NCBI RefSeq assembly: GCF_019396325.1
Contig: NZ_JAHKRO010000043.1
Span: 1-64,000 of the forward strand
Length of the DNA: 64,000 nucleotides
Direction of reading: 5' to 3'
Source of the DNA: Nonomuraea ceibae
GTDB taxonomy: Bacteria > Actinomycetota > Actinomycetes > Streptosporangiales > Streptosporangiaceae
Below, piece by piece: positions 15,514 through 23,857 of this stretch (position 1 is its first letter; each line of letters begins with the position of its first letter). The position numbers and the translations under genes were made by a program. The notes beneath the pieces were generated by a model that did no database searches, was not told the origin of the DNA, and saw nothing but the letters and a program-made list of their open reading frames with translations.

Positions 15514-16323
15514 TCAGTGGTTGAGGCGCCGGAGTTGGGCTTCGTGGATGTCGCTCACCCACTCCCAGCCGGGCTTGGCCGATGGGCCGACCCGCGGGTC
15601 GGCGTGGACTTGGCCGTGCCGCAACGCGAGTACGTACGCCCGATCCCGCTCGATCCGTGCCCGCATCTGGTCGGATCCGCCGACGGAACCGTGGCCTGGG
15701 ACGATGACGTCGACGTCACCCGCCACGTCCTCCAGCAGTTGCAGCGCGGTGAGGTACTCCTCGATCGCGGTGGCGGGGTCTCCGACGTCGAGCATCGGCA
15801 CCAGGACATCGGACAGCATGTCGCCGGCGACGAGAACTCCGCGTTCCTCGATGAACAGCGCCGCGTGGCCCGGTGCATGCGCCTGATGCTCGATGATCCG
15901 GACCTGGGGGCCATCCCAGGGGATCCGCGCGGTTCCGGCGGGCAGGCCGGTGATGAGGCCGAGCAGCTCCAGGGGAACCTGCCCGGCGATCTCCGTCTCG
16001 AGCAGGTGAGCGGCGATGCGGGCCTTCGCCTCCGCGTCCGACAGCACTTCTCGCATATGAGCCGCGCAGCGGGCTGTACCGTAGCGGGGCGCGTCGCCGA
16101 GCTGGGCGTGCCAGAGCACGTGATCCCAATCAGGATGCGTCGAGAAGCCTGCCACGACGGGCTGGCCCGCCTTGCCCAGGTCGTCCGCGATGGCAACCAT
16201 TTCGTCGCCCGTGATCCCGGGGTCGACGAGCAGCACACCGGCCCGGCCCTGCACCACAACGGTGTTGGTCTGCACGAACTCGCTCTCGTGGACCAGCACA
16301 CCCTCCGCGACCTGCCTCAGCAC
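15514..16323 (-). CDS. MBL-fold metallo-hydrolase
   Basis: 269 aa. LLVDPGITGDEM is followed by FSTHPDWDHVLWHAQ with the H-x-D-x-D-H metal site, VRIIEHQAHAPGHAALFIEE with the next His, and VLVAGDMLSDV with the bridging Asp, then VDVIVPGHGSV with the last His. All expected ligands are therefore present and the protein should be active. The substrate is unknown. GTG 16323 is chosen because AAGGAGG lies in front of it. A short open frame overlaps the start (see 16317-16421). Confidence 0.88.
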   Translation of the reverse strand: MLRQVAEGVLVHESEFVQTNTVVVQGRAGVLLVDPGITGDEMVAIADDLGKAGQPVVAGFSTHPDWDHVLWHAQLGDAPRYGTARCAAHMREVLSDAEAKARIAAHLLETEIAGQVPLELLGLITGLPAGTARIPWDGPQVRIIEHQAHAPGHAALFIEERGVLVAGDMLSDVLVPMLDVGDPATAIEEYLTALQLLEDVAGDVDVIVPGHGSVGGSDQMRARIERDRAYVLALRHGQVHADPRVGPSAKPGWEWVSDIHEAQLRRLNH

Positions 16324-16421
16324 GAGCTCGCCTCCTTTGCATACTGGATGGCATGACGATGCATCGTGACGCCCTCGTCGTAAGCGATATGGCCGTCGGC
16401 CGACACCGGCGCGCAACCCAT
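16317..16421 (-). CDS. Possible small upstream frame overlapping the MBL start
   Basis: A 34-codon frame, starting MGCAPVSADGHIAYDEGV, ends seven nt inside the MBL gene, whose ribosome site it contains. VSADGHIAYDEG resembles the first strand of the RibD/dihydrofolate-reductase fold, so this may be the scrap of such a gene. It may equally be a coupled leader. The perfect 12-bp palindrome ACGATGCATCGT (16356-16367) falls inside it. Confidence 0.3.
   Translation of the reverse strand: MGCAPVSADGHIAYDEGVTMHRHAIQYAKEASSC
16356..16367. promoter_or_regulatory. 12-bp palindrome upstream of MBL gene
   Basis: ACGATGCATCGT is perfectly symmetric and lies 33-44 nt upstream of the MBL start. It could be an operator, but no regulator is adjacent and it falls in a possible short coding frame. 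Confidence 0.35.
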
Positions 16422-16615
16422 GATGTTTCCTTTCGTCGCTGTGTAGTCCTGCAGGGTCAAGCGGTCACTCGGGCGAGCGCTCAAGCGCCCCTCTATCTGG
16501 GTCAGCTCCGCTCGGGTGCACGTGGCGGCGGCTTCCTCAACGACAGGCCGCGCTCTGTTGTCAGTGCCGTCCACGCGATCGAGCAGCGCACCGGGACGCC
16601 TGTCGCCGTCGAGTT

Positions 16616-17122
16616 CTAGGCAGGATGCCGCCAGGGGATCACCGGCGCACGATGGTCGATGGCGAGGCCGTGCGTGGGGCACGGCTGGCGCGGCCGGCGG
16701 GGGCACAGCACGAACGCCTCGCTGATCGTCGCGCGATACAGGCGCCACCCGGCCGGGGCGGTGACGTCCTCGAGTGACAGGGCGGAGCCGCCCCGGCCGG
16801 GGTCTCCGGGGTAGATCTCGATACCGCGGTCCAGGTCGCGGCCGGTCAGCTCGGCGGCGGTGCCGGACAGGTATACCGCCCGGCCGTGGTAGGCCGGCAC
16901 CGTCGAGTCGAAGATCACCATGCTCAGCCGGGGACGCGCGGCGAGGTTACGGGAATGCCGCGTGTCGGGGCTGGACACCCAGAAGATCTCGGCGTAGTCG
17001 GCGGTCGCGAAGTAGACCGGCGACGTCCACGGGATGCCCTCGGCGTCGGCGGTGCCGAGAATCACGTACAGGTTGGCGTCCATCAGGTCACGGGCGTGGG
17101 CGTCCAGATCGATGTCGGTCAT
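16616..17122 (-). CDS. Pyridoxamine 5'-phosphate oxidase-like flavin protein
   Basis: A 168-aa split-barrel flavin-binding protein. The first strands read LYVILGTADAEGIPWTSPVY with FATADYAEIFWVSSPDTRHS, the standard PPOX-like pattern in which the loop after HS contacts FMN or F420. LSMVIFDSTVPAYHGRAVYL and VYLSGTAAEL follow. Such proteins bind FMN, F420 or haem; the specific ligand and reaction are unknown. ATG 17122 has GGAGGGCGG upstream at a rather long distance. It is divergent from the large LuxR-type regulator, with 263 nt between them in which I see no further gene. Confidence 0.82.
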   Translation of the reverse strand: MTDIDLDAHARDLMDANLYVILGTADAEGIPWTSPVYFATADYAEIFWVSSPDTRHSRNLAARPRLSMVIFDSTVPAYHGRAVYLSGTAAELTGRDLDRGIEIYPGDPGRGGSALSLEDVTAPAGWRLYRATISEAFVLCPRRPRQPCPTHGLAIDHRAPVIPWRHPA

Positions 17123-17385
17123 GACGCCGCCCTCCGCTGGGTCCGGTGGATCAGGGTCTCCGCGGCGGGTTCGGTGGTATCGCGCCTGTACGCGGGTGGG
17201 TGCCGCTGTTGGGCAGCGACGGCGGCCGGTGGATCGAGAGCTCGTCCCTGACGTGGTCGGGTGGGCATCGTGACCTCCTTGTTCGACGGTGTGCATCCAG
17301 GCTGGTGGGCGGCACGCATCCGGACATCCGTGCTGAGCACTGAGCCGGTACGGATCGGTCACCGACGTACGCCATCCTGATAAGC

Positions 17386-20028
17386 GTGGACTTGGCGAAG
17401 ATCTCGACCCGGGAGGCCGATGTGCTGGCCTCCGTGGGCCGGCACCTGTCGAACGCGCAGATCGCCGGTCGGCTGCACATCTCGGTCAGGACGGTCGAGA
17501 GCCACGTCGCCGCGCTGCTGCGCAAGCTTGACGCGTCCGATCGACAAGCCCTGGCCGCGTTGGCCGAGCAGGCCAGGACCGGGCGGTTCGTCGGCCTGCC
17601 GGTCAGCCGGACGACCTTCGTGGGCCGCGTGGCGGAGGTGGCCGCCGTCGGATCGGCGCTGGAGGAGTCCCGGCTGGTGACCGTGGTCGGCCCGGGCGGG
17701 GTGGGCAAGACCCGGCTGGCAGCCGCCGTCGCAGAGCGGGCGCGGTCACGGTTTCCCGCCGGCGGCGCCTTCGTCGACCTCGTGCCGGTCCGGACCGCGG
17801 CCGTGGCCGGCTCGGTGGTGCAGGCCGTCGCCGACGCGTTGGACGTGACCGTGGGCCCGACGCAGTCCGTCGAGCGGGCGGTGTTCGAGCGGCTGCGCTC
17901 GGGCCGACCGCTGCTGGTGCTGGACAACTGCGAGCACGTGATCGACGAGGTCAGCATGCTGACCGAACAGGTGCTGACTGCTTGCCCGCAGGCCACCGTG
18001 CTGGCCACCAGCCGACAGCGACTCGGTGTCACCGGCGAGCGGCTCGTACACGTGCGCCCACTTGCCGGCACCGAGGCCGAGCAGCTGTTCCGGGATCGGG
18101 CCAGCGCCGCGGATCCCGGGTTCGCCGCGTCACCGGCAGTCGTGGCCGATGTCTGTGCCCGGCTGGACGGTCTGCCGCTCGCGGTCGAGCTGGCCGCCGC
18201 CCGGGTGGCCGCGCTCGGCGCCGACGGGCTGCTGACCGGCCTCGGCGATCAGCTGCGGCTGCTGGCCGGCGGCAGAGGGGCACACGTCCGCCATCACTCG
18301 CTGCGCGAGCTGATCGGGTGGAGCTACGACCTGCTCGACGCCGACGAGCGAACCTTGTTCCGCCGGCTGTCGGCCTTCGTCGGGGTGTTCGACCTGGACG
18401 CCGCGGCGGCGCTGAGTCCGCAGGCGACCCCGGCGGCGGTGGCCGATCTGCTGGGCCGGCTGGTCGATCAGAACCTGGTCGTGCGCACCGGCCCCGGATG
18501 GCGGCTGCTTGACACGATCCGCGCGTTCGGCCTCTCGCAGGCGAGCGCCGTGGGAGAGCAGGACGCGATTCGCGAGCGGTACCTGCTCTGGGCGTTCGCG
18601 ACCGCCGCCGAGGTGGAGACCCGGCTCGACGCCGATTGGCGATCGGCGTTCGACGTCGTCGCCGATGACCTCCGGGCGGCGGCCATCGCGGTCGGATCGG
18701 ACCCCGCGGCCCACGGCTTCCTGCGCACGCTCGCCCACCTGACCTTCGCCGCGGGCCGGTTCGTCGAAGCGCGAACGCTCTATCAGGCCGCAGCCCGGTG
18801 CGCTGCCGGAATCGAACAGGGCCGGGATCTGCGAGCCGGCGCCTACGCCGCGCTGGCCGTCGCCGACAACCGCACCGCCACCGAACTCATGCAGCAGGCC
18901 GTCGAGGCCGCGGGCACCGCCGACCTGCGTGCCGAGGCCGTGGTGGTCGGCGTGCGCTACAACTTCGGGCCGATCGAGTCTGCGACCGATGACCAGGCAC
19001 GCTTGCTGGCCGAGGCGAGGCAGACAGCCGACGCGAACCCGAGCGATCAGCGGCTGGCCGCGCTGGTCGCCATAGCGACGGCCTGGCACGAGGGTCACGG
19101 CTGGATGCCCGACCTGGGCCGGGCCCGCGAGGCCGTGGAACTCGCCCGTGCGGCCGGCGATCGGCTGGTGCTACTCGCGGCGATGGACGCCCTGTGCAAT
19201 GCCCTCGACCGCGCGGGGGCGACCCGGGAAGCCCACCGGCTGGCCGGCGAACGACTGCGCATCGCGGTCACCCTGCCGCGCCACGACCCGGCCGCTGCCG
19301 CCGAGATCGTTGACGCGTTCCACGTCGCGCCGAGGGCCGCGCTGGGCGCAGGCGACCTACCGTCCGCGCTGGCGCTGGCCCGGCAGGCCCACGCCGACGA
19401 TCCGATCGGCGGGCATCCGTACCTGCAGGCCCCGCGGCTCGTGCGCGTGCTGGCCCTCACCGGCGACTTCGACGAGGCGATCAGCCGAGCCGAGACGTTG
19501 TGGGTGGCGTGGTGGCGCGACGGTAGCCCGTCGATGCCGTGGATGAACTCGGCGCTCGCCCTCGCCGGGATGGTCCAGGGCTTGCGCGGCAACCCGGCGG
19601 GCCAGCAGCAATGGCGTGAACGGGCGCTGACGGTGGCGGCCGGCTCGCCCGTCGTAGCGGCCTGCCGGGCGTTCGCCGACGCCCGGGTCGCCCTCCACTG
19701 CGGACAGTATGACGATGCGGCCAACCAGGTCGAACGGGCCTTCGCGCCGTTCTCCGATCAGCGGTGGGTTGGCTACGCGCGCGTCGTCGGGGCCGAGCTT
19801 GCCGTCATGGCCGGCCTTCCCGACGCCGGCGACCGGATCCTTGCCGCCGAGCCGTACGCGGGCGAGAGCGACTGGGCGGCCGCGTGCCTGGCCCGGGTGC
19901 GCGGCCGGCTCGGCGACCACGCCGCCTTGGCGGACGCTGCGGAGCGGTGGTACCGGCTGGGTGCGCGCTTCGAGCGGGCAGCCACGCTGGCGCTGCTGCC
20001 CGACCGGGCCGATGAGGGGCACGGCTGA
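17386..20028 (+). CDS. Large regulator: N-terminal LuxR HTH, STAND-like ATPase, helical repeats
   Basis: 880 aa. Residues about 5-60 are a LuxR-type HTH (STREADVLASVGRHLSNAQI, HISVRTVESHVAALLRKLDA). Residues about 75-330 are a STAND/NB-ARC-type ATPase: FVGRVAEVAAVGSALEESRL, Walker A VVGPGGVGKTRLAAAV, Walker B LLVLDNCEHVIDEV, a sensor ATSRQRLGVTGE and GLPLAVELAAARV. The remainder is helical TPR-like repeat sequence to the end. In the better-known LAL regulators the HTH is at the C-terminus; here it comes first. The protein should be an ATP-dependent transcription factor. Start is GTG 17386, just before the HTH. Ligand and targets unknown; the divergent PPOX-like gene is a candidate. Confidence 0.88.
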   Translation: MDLAKISTREADVLASVGRHLSNAQIAGRLHISVRTVESHVAALLRKLDASDRQALAALAEQARTGRFVGLPVSRTTFVGRVAEVAAVGSALEESRLVTVVGPGGVGKTRLAAAVAERARSRFPAGGAFVDLVPVRTAAVAGSVVQAVADALDVTVGPTQSVERAVFERLRSGRPLLVLDNCEHVIDEVSMLTEQVLTACPQATVLATSRQRLGVTGERLVHVRPLAGTEAEQLFRDRASAADPGFAASPAVVADVCARLDGLPLAVELAAARVAALGADGLLTGLGDQLRLLAGGRGAHVRHHSLRELIGWSYDLLDADERTLFRRLSAFVGVFDLDAAAALSPQATPAAVADLLGRLVDQNLVVRTGPGWRLLDTIRAFGLSQASAVGEQDAIRERYLLWAFATAAEVETRLDADWRSAFDVVADDLRAAAIAVGSDPAAHGFLRTLAHLTFAAGRFVEARTLYQAAARCAAGIEQGRDLRAGAYAALAVADNRTATELMQQAVEAAGTADLRAEAVVVGVRYNFGPIESATDDQARLLAEARQTADANPSDQRLAALVAIATAWHEGHGWMPDLGRAREAVELARAAGDRLVLLAAMDALCNALDRAGATREAHRLAGERLRIAVTLPRHDPAAAAEIVDAFHVAPRAALGAGDLPSALALARQAHADDPIGGHPYLQAPRLVRVLALTGDFDEAISRAETLWVAWWRDGSPSMPWMNSALALAGMVQGLRGNPAGQQQWRERALTVAAGSPVVAACRAFADARVALHCGQYDDAANQVERAFAPFSDQRWVGYARVVGAELAVMAGLPDAGDRILAAEPYAGESDWAAACLARVRGRLGDHAALADAAERWYRLGARFERAATLALLPDRADEGHG

Positions 20029-20040
20029 TCGGCGGTGACC

Positions 20041-20160
20041 CGCCGAACCTGGCCACTTGGAGAAGCCGTTGCAGGACTCGGCCTTGTTGGTCGTCGCGGG
20101 TACACGCGCCCGCAGCGCCGGATCGGCCAGGTACCGGAGCAGGGCGGCGGTCCGTACGCT
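20041..20160 (-). pseudogene. Tn3-family transposase fragment
   Basis: About 40 residues reading AALLRYLADPALRARVPATT followed by N-K-A-E-S-x-N-G-F-S-K-W. This is the C-terminal region of Tn3-family transposases (cf. the usual LLRYL-x-D-x-x-L-R and A-T-T-N-K-x-E-x-F-x-G-F-S motifs). Everything else of the element is gone. It sits 12 nt from the end of the large regulator and marks an old insertion or recombination point. Confidence 0.75.
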
Positions 20161-20319
20161 GCGGCCGACCTTCCGGTGCGCCGCCCCACAGCGTGATCCT
20201 GCCGACGCCGGCGTACAGGCACGCACGGTCGGGGTGGGCAGGGTGTCAAGGAAGGCGTCACGGCGGGCACGGCGTCCTCCCCCGCAGATGATAGGACGTT
20301 GTCCGCGCTTGCGAGTGCG

Positions 20320-20922
20320 TCACGGGTCCGAGGCCTGCCGGGCGCGGCGAGCCCGGAGCTTGTGGCGGTTGCCGCAGCGCTCCATCGCGCACCATCGCCT
20401 GGCACCAGGTCGGGACGTGTCGACGAACACCAGCGGGCAGTTGTCGCTCGCGCACTCGCGGATGCGCCCGGAGAGTGGCCCGGACAACAGCTCGATCATC
20501 TCCCGGGCCAGTGTCGACAGCGCTTGCGCGGCCCGTACCGGCGGCGCCCATCCCGCGGTCGTGCCGTCGGCGGCCAGCTCGGGGACCAGTGGTGCCGCGG
20601 CTGCGGCCCGGTTGATGGTCTCGATCGCTTCGGCGGGGAGGGGCCGATGCGCCGCCCGGGCGTGCGCCGCGTCCCAGATGGCCTGGCGCAGGGCCTTGGC
20701 CGAGGTCAGTTCGTGGACCGTCAGGGGGGCCGTCATGACCGCGGCGATCGGCGGGTGGGCCAGCCATTCGGCCAGGTCGGCAGGCTCGTGGAGGGATTCG
20801 AACACCGCGTACGGACCCTCGCCGCCGGTGTGGGCGAAGTCCAGGCAGACGGCGCCGGCATCGAACCAGAACGACCCGCCCTTGGGGTCGTGCAACGTTC
20901 GCCCGGTTGCACTCGTTCGCAT
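20320..20922 (-). CDS. CGNR zinc-finger (ABATE-type) transcription regulator
   Basis: 200 aa. The N-terminal part (FWFDAGAVCLDFAHTGGEGP onward) is the ABATE stress-sensing domain; the C-terminal part is the CGNR zinc finger with C-A-S-D-N-C, C-A-M-E-R-CGNR and basic residues to the end. This family acts as putative stress-responsive DNA-binding regulators. ATG 20922 begins directly at the edge of the first of two 21-bp inverted repeats. It is divergent from the RidA-like gene, so it very likely represses both. Confidence 0.92.
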   Translation of the reverse strand: MRTSATGRTLHDPKGGSFWFDAGAVCLDFAHTGGEGPYAVFESLHEPADLAEWLAHPPIAAVMTAPLTVHELTSAKALRQAIWDAAHARAAHRPLPAEAIETINRAAAAAPLVPELAADGTTAGWAPPVRAAQALSTLAREMIELLSGPLSGRIRECASDNCPLVFVDTSRPGARRWCAMERCGNRHKLRARRARQASDP

Positions 20923-20970
20923 GACACCACTATAACTGGTGTCGACAGCGACACCCGTATAACTGGTGTC
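20923..20970. promoter_or_regulatory. Twin operators for the CGNR regulator
   Basis: GACACCA-N7-TGGTGTC (20923-20943) is a perfect 7-bp inverted repeat. GACACC-N9-GGTGTC (20950-20970) is a second copy; both contain TATAACTGGTGTC. Their centres are 27 nt apart. The first begins next to the CGNR start codon and the second ends 21 nt before the RidA-like ATG. The AT-rich TATAACT inside each could also be the -10 region. Confidence 0.75.
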
Positions 20971-20991
20971 CTCAATGGAGGAGGTCCACAC

Positions 20992-21381
20992 ATGGGCGTA
21001 CGACACATCAACCCCGCCGGGATGCACAGCAGCCCGGCTTTCAGCCAGGCCGTCGTGGTCGAGCAGCCGGCGAAGACGATCTACATCGGCGGGCAGAACG
21101 GCGTCGGCGCCGACGGGAAAGTCGTCGGGCCCACGGTCGGGGAGCAGTCCAGGCAGGCGTTCCGCAACCTCACGACCATTTTGGAGAGCGAGGGGGCAAG
21201 CCTGGCGAACATCGTGCACTGGCGCATCGCCGTGGTGGAAGGCAACACGTTCGACGAGGGCGTGGCCGCCTTCCAGGAGGTGTGGAACCGGGCCGACCCG
21301 CCGCCGGCCATCACCGTCCACGTCGTTGCCGGCCTGGGTCCCGGGTTCCTCGTCGAGATCGACGCCGTCGCCGTCGTGTAG
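20992..21381 (+). CDS. RidA-family protein (YjgF/YER057c/UK114)
   Basis: 129 aa. The fold reads MGVRHINPAGMHSSPAFSQA with TIYIGGQNGVGADGKVVGPT, EQSRQAFRNLTTILESEGAS and VEIDAVAVV at the end. True RidA deaminases carry an Arg on the strand just before the C-terminus; here that stretch is AITVHVVAGLGPGFLVEIDA without an obvious Arg, so enamine/imine deaminase activity is doubtful and this is probably a RidA-like branch. GGAGGAGG precedes ATG 20992. It is divergent from the CGNR regulator with twin operators between them. Confidence 0.85.
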   Translation: MGVRHINPAGMHSSPAFSQAVVVEQPAKTIYIGGQNGVGADGKVVGPTVGEQSRQAFRNLTTILESEGASLANIVHWRIAVVEGNTFDEGVAAFQEVWNRADPPPAITVHVVAGLGPGFLVEIDAVAVV

Positions 21382-21673
21382 CGCCCTCGGAGGCAGGACA
21401 ATCCACCGGTCGTCGAATGGCCCGGTTCTGACGCTGAGGCGATCTAACGGCGACGACCAGGTGGAGATCACCCGTCAACGTGCCCGCTGCGAGCCCAGAG
21501 GTGGCAGATGCCGTGGGGGCGGCCTGCCCCGCCCCCATCCGCTTGGTACGGGCCGCGGGCCCGGCCACCGCCACAACCCCCACGAAACCACTGCCCGCTG
21601 GGCCTTGATCCGCACTCAAGCCGGCGAGCCAGCGACTATCCCGATACTGACGGGTTCAGGACAGGTTCCGAGC

Positions 21674-23086
21674 ATGACGAACGTAGCTGATGCACCCCCT
21701 GCCGGGCGAGGCTCCACTAAATCGCCCGCCCCCGCCTGGTCGATCGTCGGCCTGGTCTGCCTGGCGCAGTTCATGATGGTTCTCGACGTGTCGATCGTGA
21801 ACGTCGCGCTGCCCGCCATGGAATCCGACCTCCGCCTGGGTGCCGAGGGATTGCAATGGGTGGTCAACGGCTACATCCTCACCTTCGCCGGGTTCCTGCT
21901 GCTGGGAGGCCGGGCGGCCGATCTCTACGGACGCAGGCGTACCTTCGTCGCGGGCCTGGCTGTATTCGCGATTGCCAGCCTGGCGGGCGGGCTCGCCACC
22001 ACGCCGTGGCTGCTGATCGCCGCGCGGGCGATCCAGGGGCTCGGCGCGGCGGTGGTCGCCCCGGCCACGCTGACGATCCTCACCACCGCGATCCCCGCCG
22101 GGCCGGCGCGGGCCAAGGCCATCGCCACCTGGGGCGCGGTCGGGGCGGCCGGCGGGGCGGCCGGGTCGCTCGTCGGCGGACTGCTCACGGACTACCTGTC
22201 GTGGCGCTGGATCCTGCTGATCAACGCACCGATCGGAACGGTCGCGATCATCGCCGCGCTCCGCCTGCTTGCCGAAAGCCGCGACCTCGGCACCCGCGGG
22301 CTCGACCTGACCGGGGCGATCACGGTGACGGTGGGGCTGTCGGCGCTGGAGTTCGGCGTGCTGCAAACCTCCGCGTACGGCTGGGGTGCGGCGCGCGCAC
22401 TGATCCCCATGGGGGTGGGCGTGCTGGCCCTGGCCGTGTTCGTCCTGGTGCAGGCCAGGTTCGCGCGGGCGCCGCTGATGCCGTTACGGGTCTTCAGGGC
22501 CCGCTCAGTGTCCGGCGCGCTCCTCGTACAGTTTCTGCTGGGCGCTGCGGGCTTCGCGGTCTGGTACTTCCTGTCTCTCTACATGCAGCAGGTCCTGTAC
22601 TACAGCGCGCTTCAGGCGGGCCTGGCGTTCCTGCCGCACACCCTCGCCATCATCGTCGCCTCCAAGGCCACGCCGTGGCTGGCCGGCCGGGTCGGCCTGC
22701 GTCCGCTGCTGGCCACAGGCGCGCTGATCTCGGCGGCGGGTTTCGCCTGGCAGGCGACGATCACGCCGGACAGTGGCCTGCTCGCCGGCATCGTGCTGCC
22801 GGGCGTGCTCATCACCGGCGGAATGGGCCTCACTTCCGCGCCGATCGCCATGGCCGCCACAGCGGGGGTCGGCCCCGGCGAGGCGGGACTGGTCTCCGGC
22901 GTCCTCAACTCCTCCCGCCAGATCGGCGGCTCGCTCGGCCTGGCCGCGCTGACCACCCTGGCCGCTTCCCACGCCAGCGCGCAGACCTCCGGATACTCCC
23001 TCGCGTTCGGAGCCTGCGCCGGCGTCGTGGCCGCCGGGGCGGTGGCGGTGCTCGTACTTCCGAAGACCCCGAAGAGACGTGCCTGA
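21674..23086 (+). CDS. MFS exporter, DHA2 family (EmrB/QacA-like, 14 TMS)
   Basis: 470 aa, about 14 hydrophobic segments. QFMMVLDVSIVNVALPAMES is motif D1 with the acidic residue of TMS1, GGRAADLYGRRRTFVAGLAV is motif A, ARAIQGLGAAVVAPATLTIL is motif B, and the motif C region reads GAAGGAAGSLVGGLLTDYLS. This type exports hydrophobic drugs by proton antiport; the substrate is unknown. ATG 21674 is chosen (AGGACAGG upstream). No regulator is adjacent: upstream is the RidA-like gene, 290 nt away with nothing recognised between, and downstream are remnants. Confidence 0.9.
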   Translation: MTNVADAPPAGRGSTKSPAPAWSIVGLVCLAQFMMVLDVSIVNVALPAMESDLRLGAEGLQWVVNGYILTFAGFLLLGGRAADLYGRRRTFVAGLAVFAIASLAGGLATTPWLLIAARAIQGLGAAVVAPATLTILTTAIPAGPARAKAIATWGAVGAAGGAAGSLVGGLLTDYLSWRWILLINAPIGTVAIIAALRLLAESRDLGTRGLDLTGAITVTVGLSALEFGVLQTSAYGWGAARALIPMGVGVLALAVFVLVQARFARAPLMPLRVFRARSVSGALLVQFLLGAAGFAVWYFLSLYMQQVLYYSALQAGLAFLPHTLAIIVASKATPWLAGRVGLRPLLATGALISAAGFAWQATITPDSGLLAGIVLPGVLITGGMGLTSAPIAMAATAGVGPGEAGLVSGVLNSSRQIGGSLGLAALTTLAASHASAQTSGYSLAFGACAGVVAAGAVAVLVLPKTPKRRA

Positions 23087-23263
23087 CGCGCGCGGTCGTC
23101 ATCGACGAAGTGAAGGCGGCATAGCCGCGATCTTGCCAGCCAGCTGGTAAGGCGGCAGGTTCCTGGGAGCTCTCTGCTGGAGAACTCCGTGATCCTCCGC
23201 GGACAGACCCGGTCCGCCATCCCTGGCCGAGCGGGTGACATGGACGTGGCAAGCGCTGACGAG

Positions 23264-23382
23264 CGGCGTACGACGGAGCGGGTGCGCACCCTGCTCGGGC
23301 TGCTGCAGCAGCGCCAGATCTGGACCGGCCCAAGCTCGCCGACCGGCTCGAAGTCACGCCGCGCACAGTACGTCGCGACGTC
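23264..23382 (+). pseudogene. Decayed YafY/WYL-type HTH regulator (N-terminus)
   Basis: The sequence reads TERVRTLLGLLQQRQIWTG in one frame and then, after a one-base slip at about 23330, PKLADRLEVTPRTVRRDV in another. Joined, they are the N-terminal HTH of YafY-like, WYL-domain regulators. The WYL ligand domain is missing. The gene is therefore both frameshifted and truncated. Confidence 0.7.
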
Positions 23383-23719
23383 AGTGCGTCAGGCCAGAGC
23401 GAGGTTGTGGAGTGAGCGGGCCTTGAAGAAGGCCTGCGGCGAAGCCGGAACGGCATGGCCGGGTGCTCGGCCATCATCTGTGAGAGCGCATCGCCCCCGA
23501 CCGGTGACCGAAGAGCAACCACCGAGCAACCGGCGGGCGAATTACGCGACCTTGAACATTGGCCCGCCGCTGGCAATGGGCCCGTCCGCCCACTTGCGGT
23601 TCCCGGCCTTCGCCATCCGGAACCGGGCTGCCACGAGGTAGCGCAGGCTGTACCGCACACCGGCAGCCGGTGGGATCGACCGCGCTACGGCCCGCGCGGC
23701 ATGCTCCCCGGCAGGGTGA

Positions 23720-23800
23720 CGGCCGCGCCACCCCGATCCCGTCAACGGCTCGACAGGTGCCGAATGTCTTGACCAGTCCCTCGGCCCGTATGGCGCTCAC
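23720..23800 (-). pseudogene. ABC transporter ATPase, N-terminal scrap
   Basis: From a GTG at 23800 the sequence reads VSAIRAEGLVKTFGTCRAVD, which is the first 20 residues of DrrA-like drug-resistance ABC ATPases. Before the Walker A motif the similarity stops. Only the start of the gene survives. Confidence 0.6.
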
Positions 23801-23857
23801 CACCGTCTCGGCACCTGGCCTCTGAAATCGCAAGTGATTCGACCCGAAGGAGACCTC

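Larger units (their letters stand above)
23087..23857. other. Decayed region between exporter and subtilase
   Basis: About 770 nt without an intact gene. It carries the YafY-like regulator remnant (23264-23382, plus) and an ABC-ATPase N-terminal scrap (23720-23800, minus), listed separately. A minus frame ending at 23542 (ending GNRKWADGPIASGGPMFKVA) looks like the last 30 residues of some protein that I cannot name. Confidence 0.5.
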
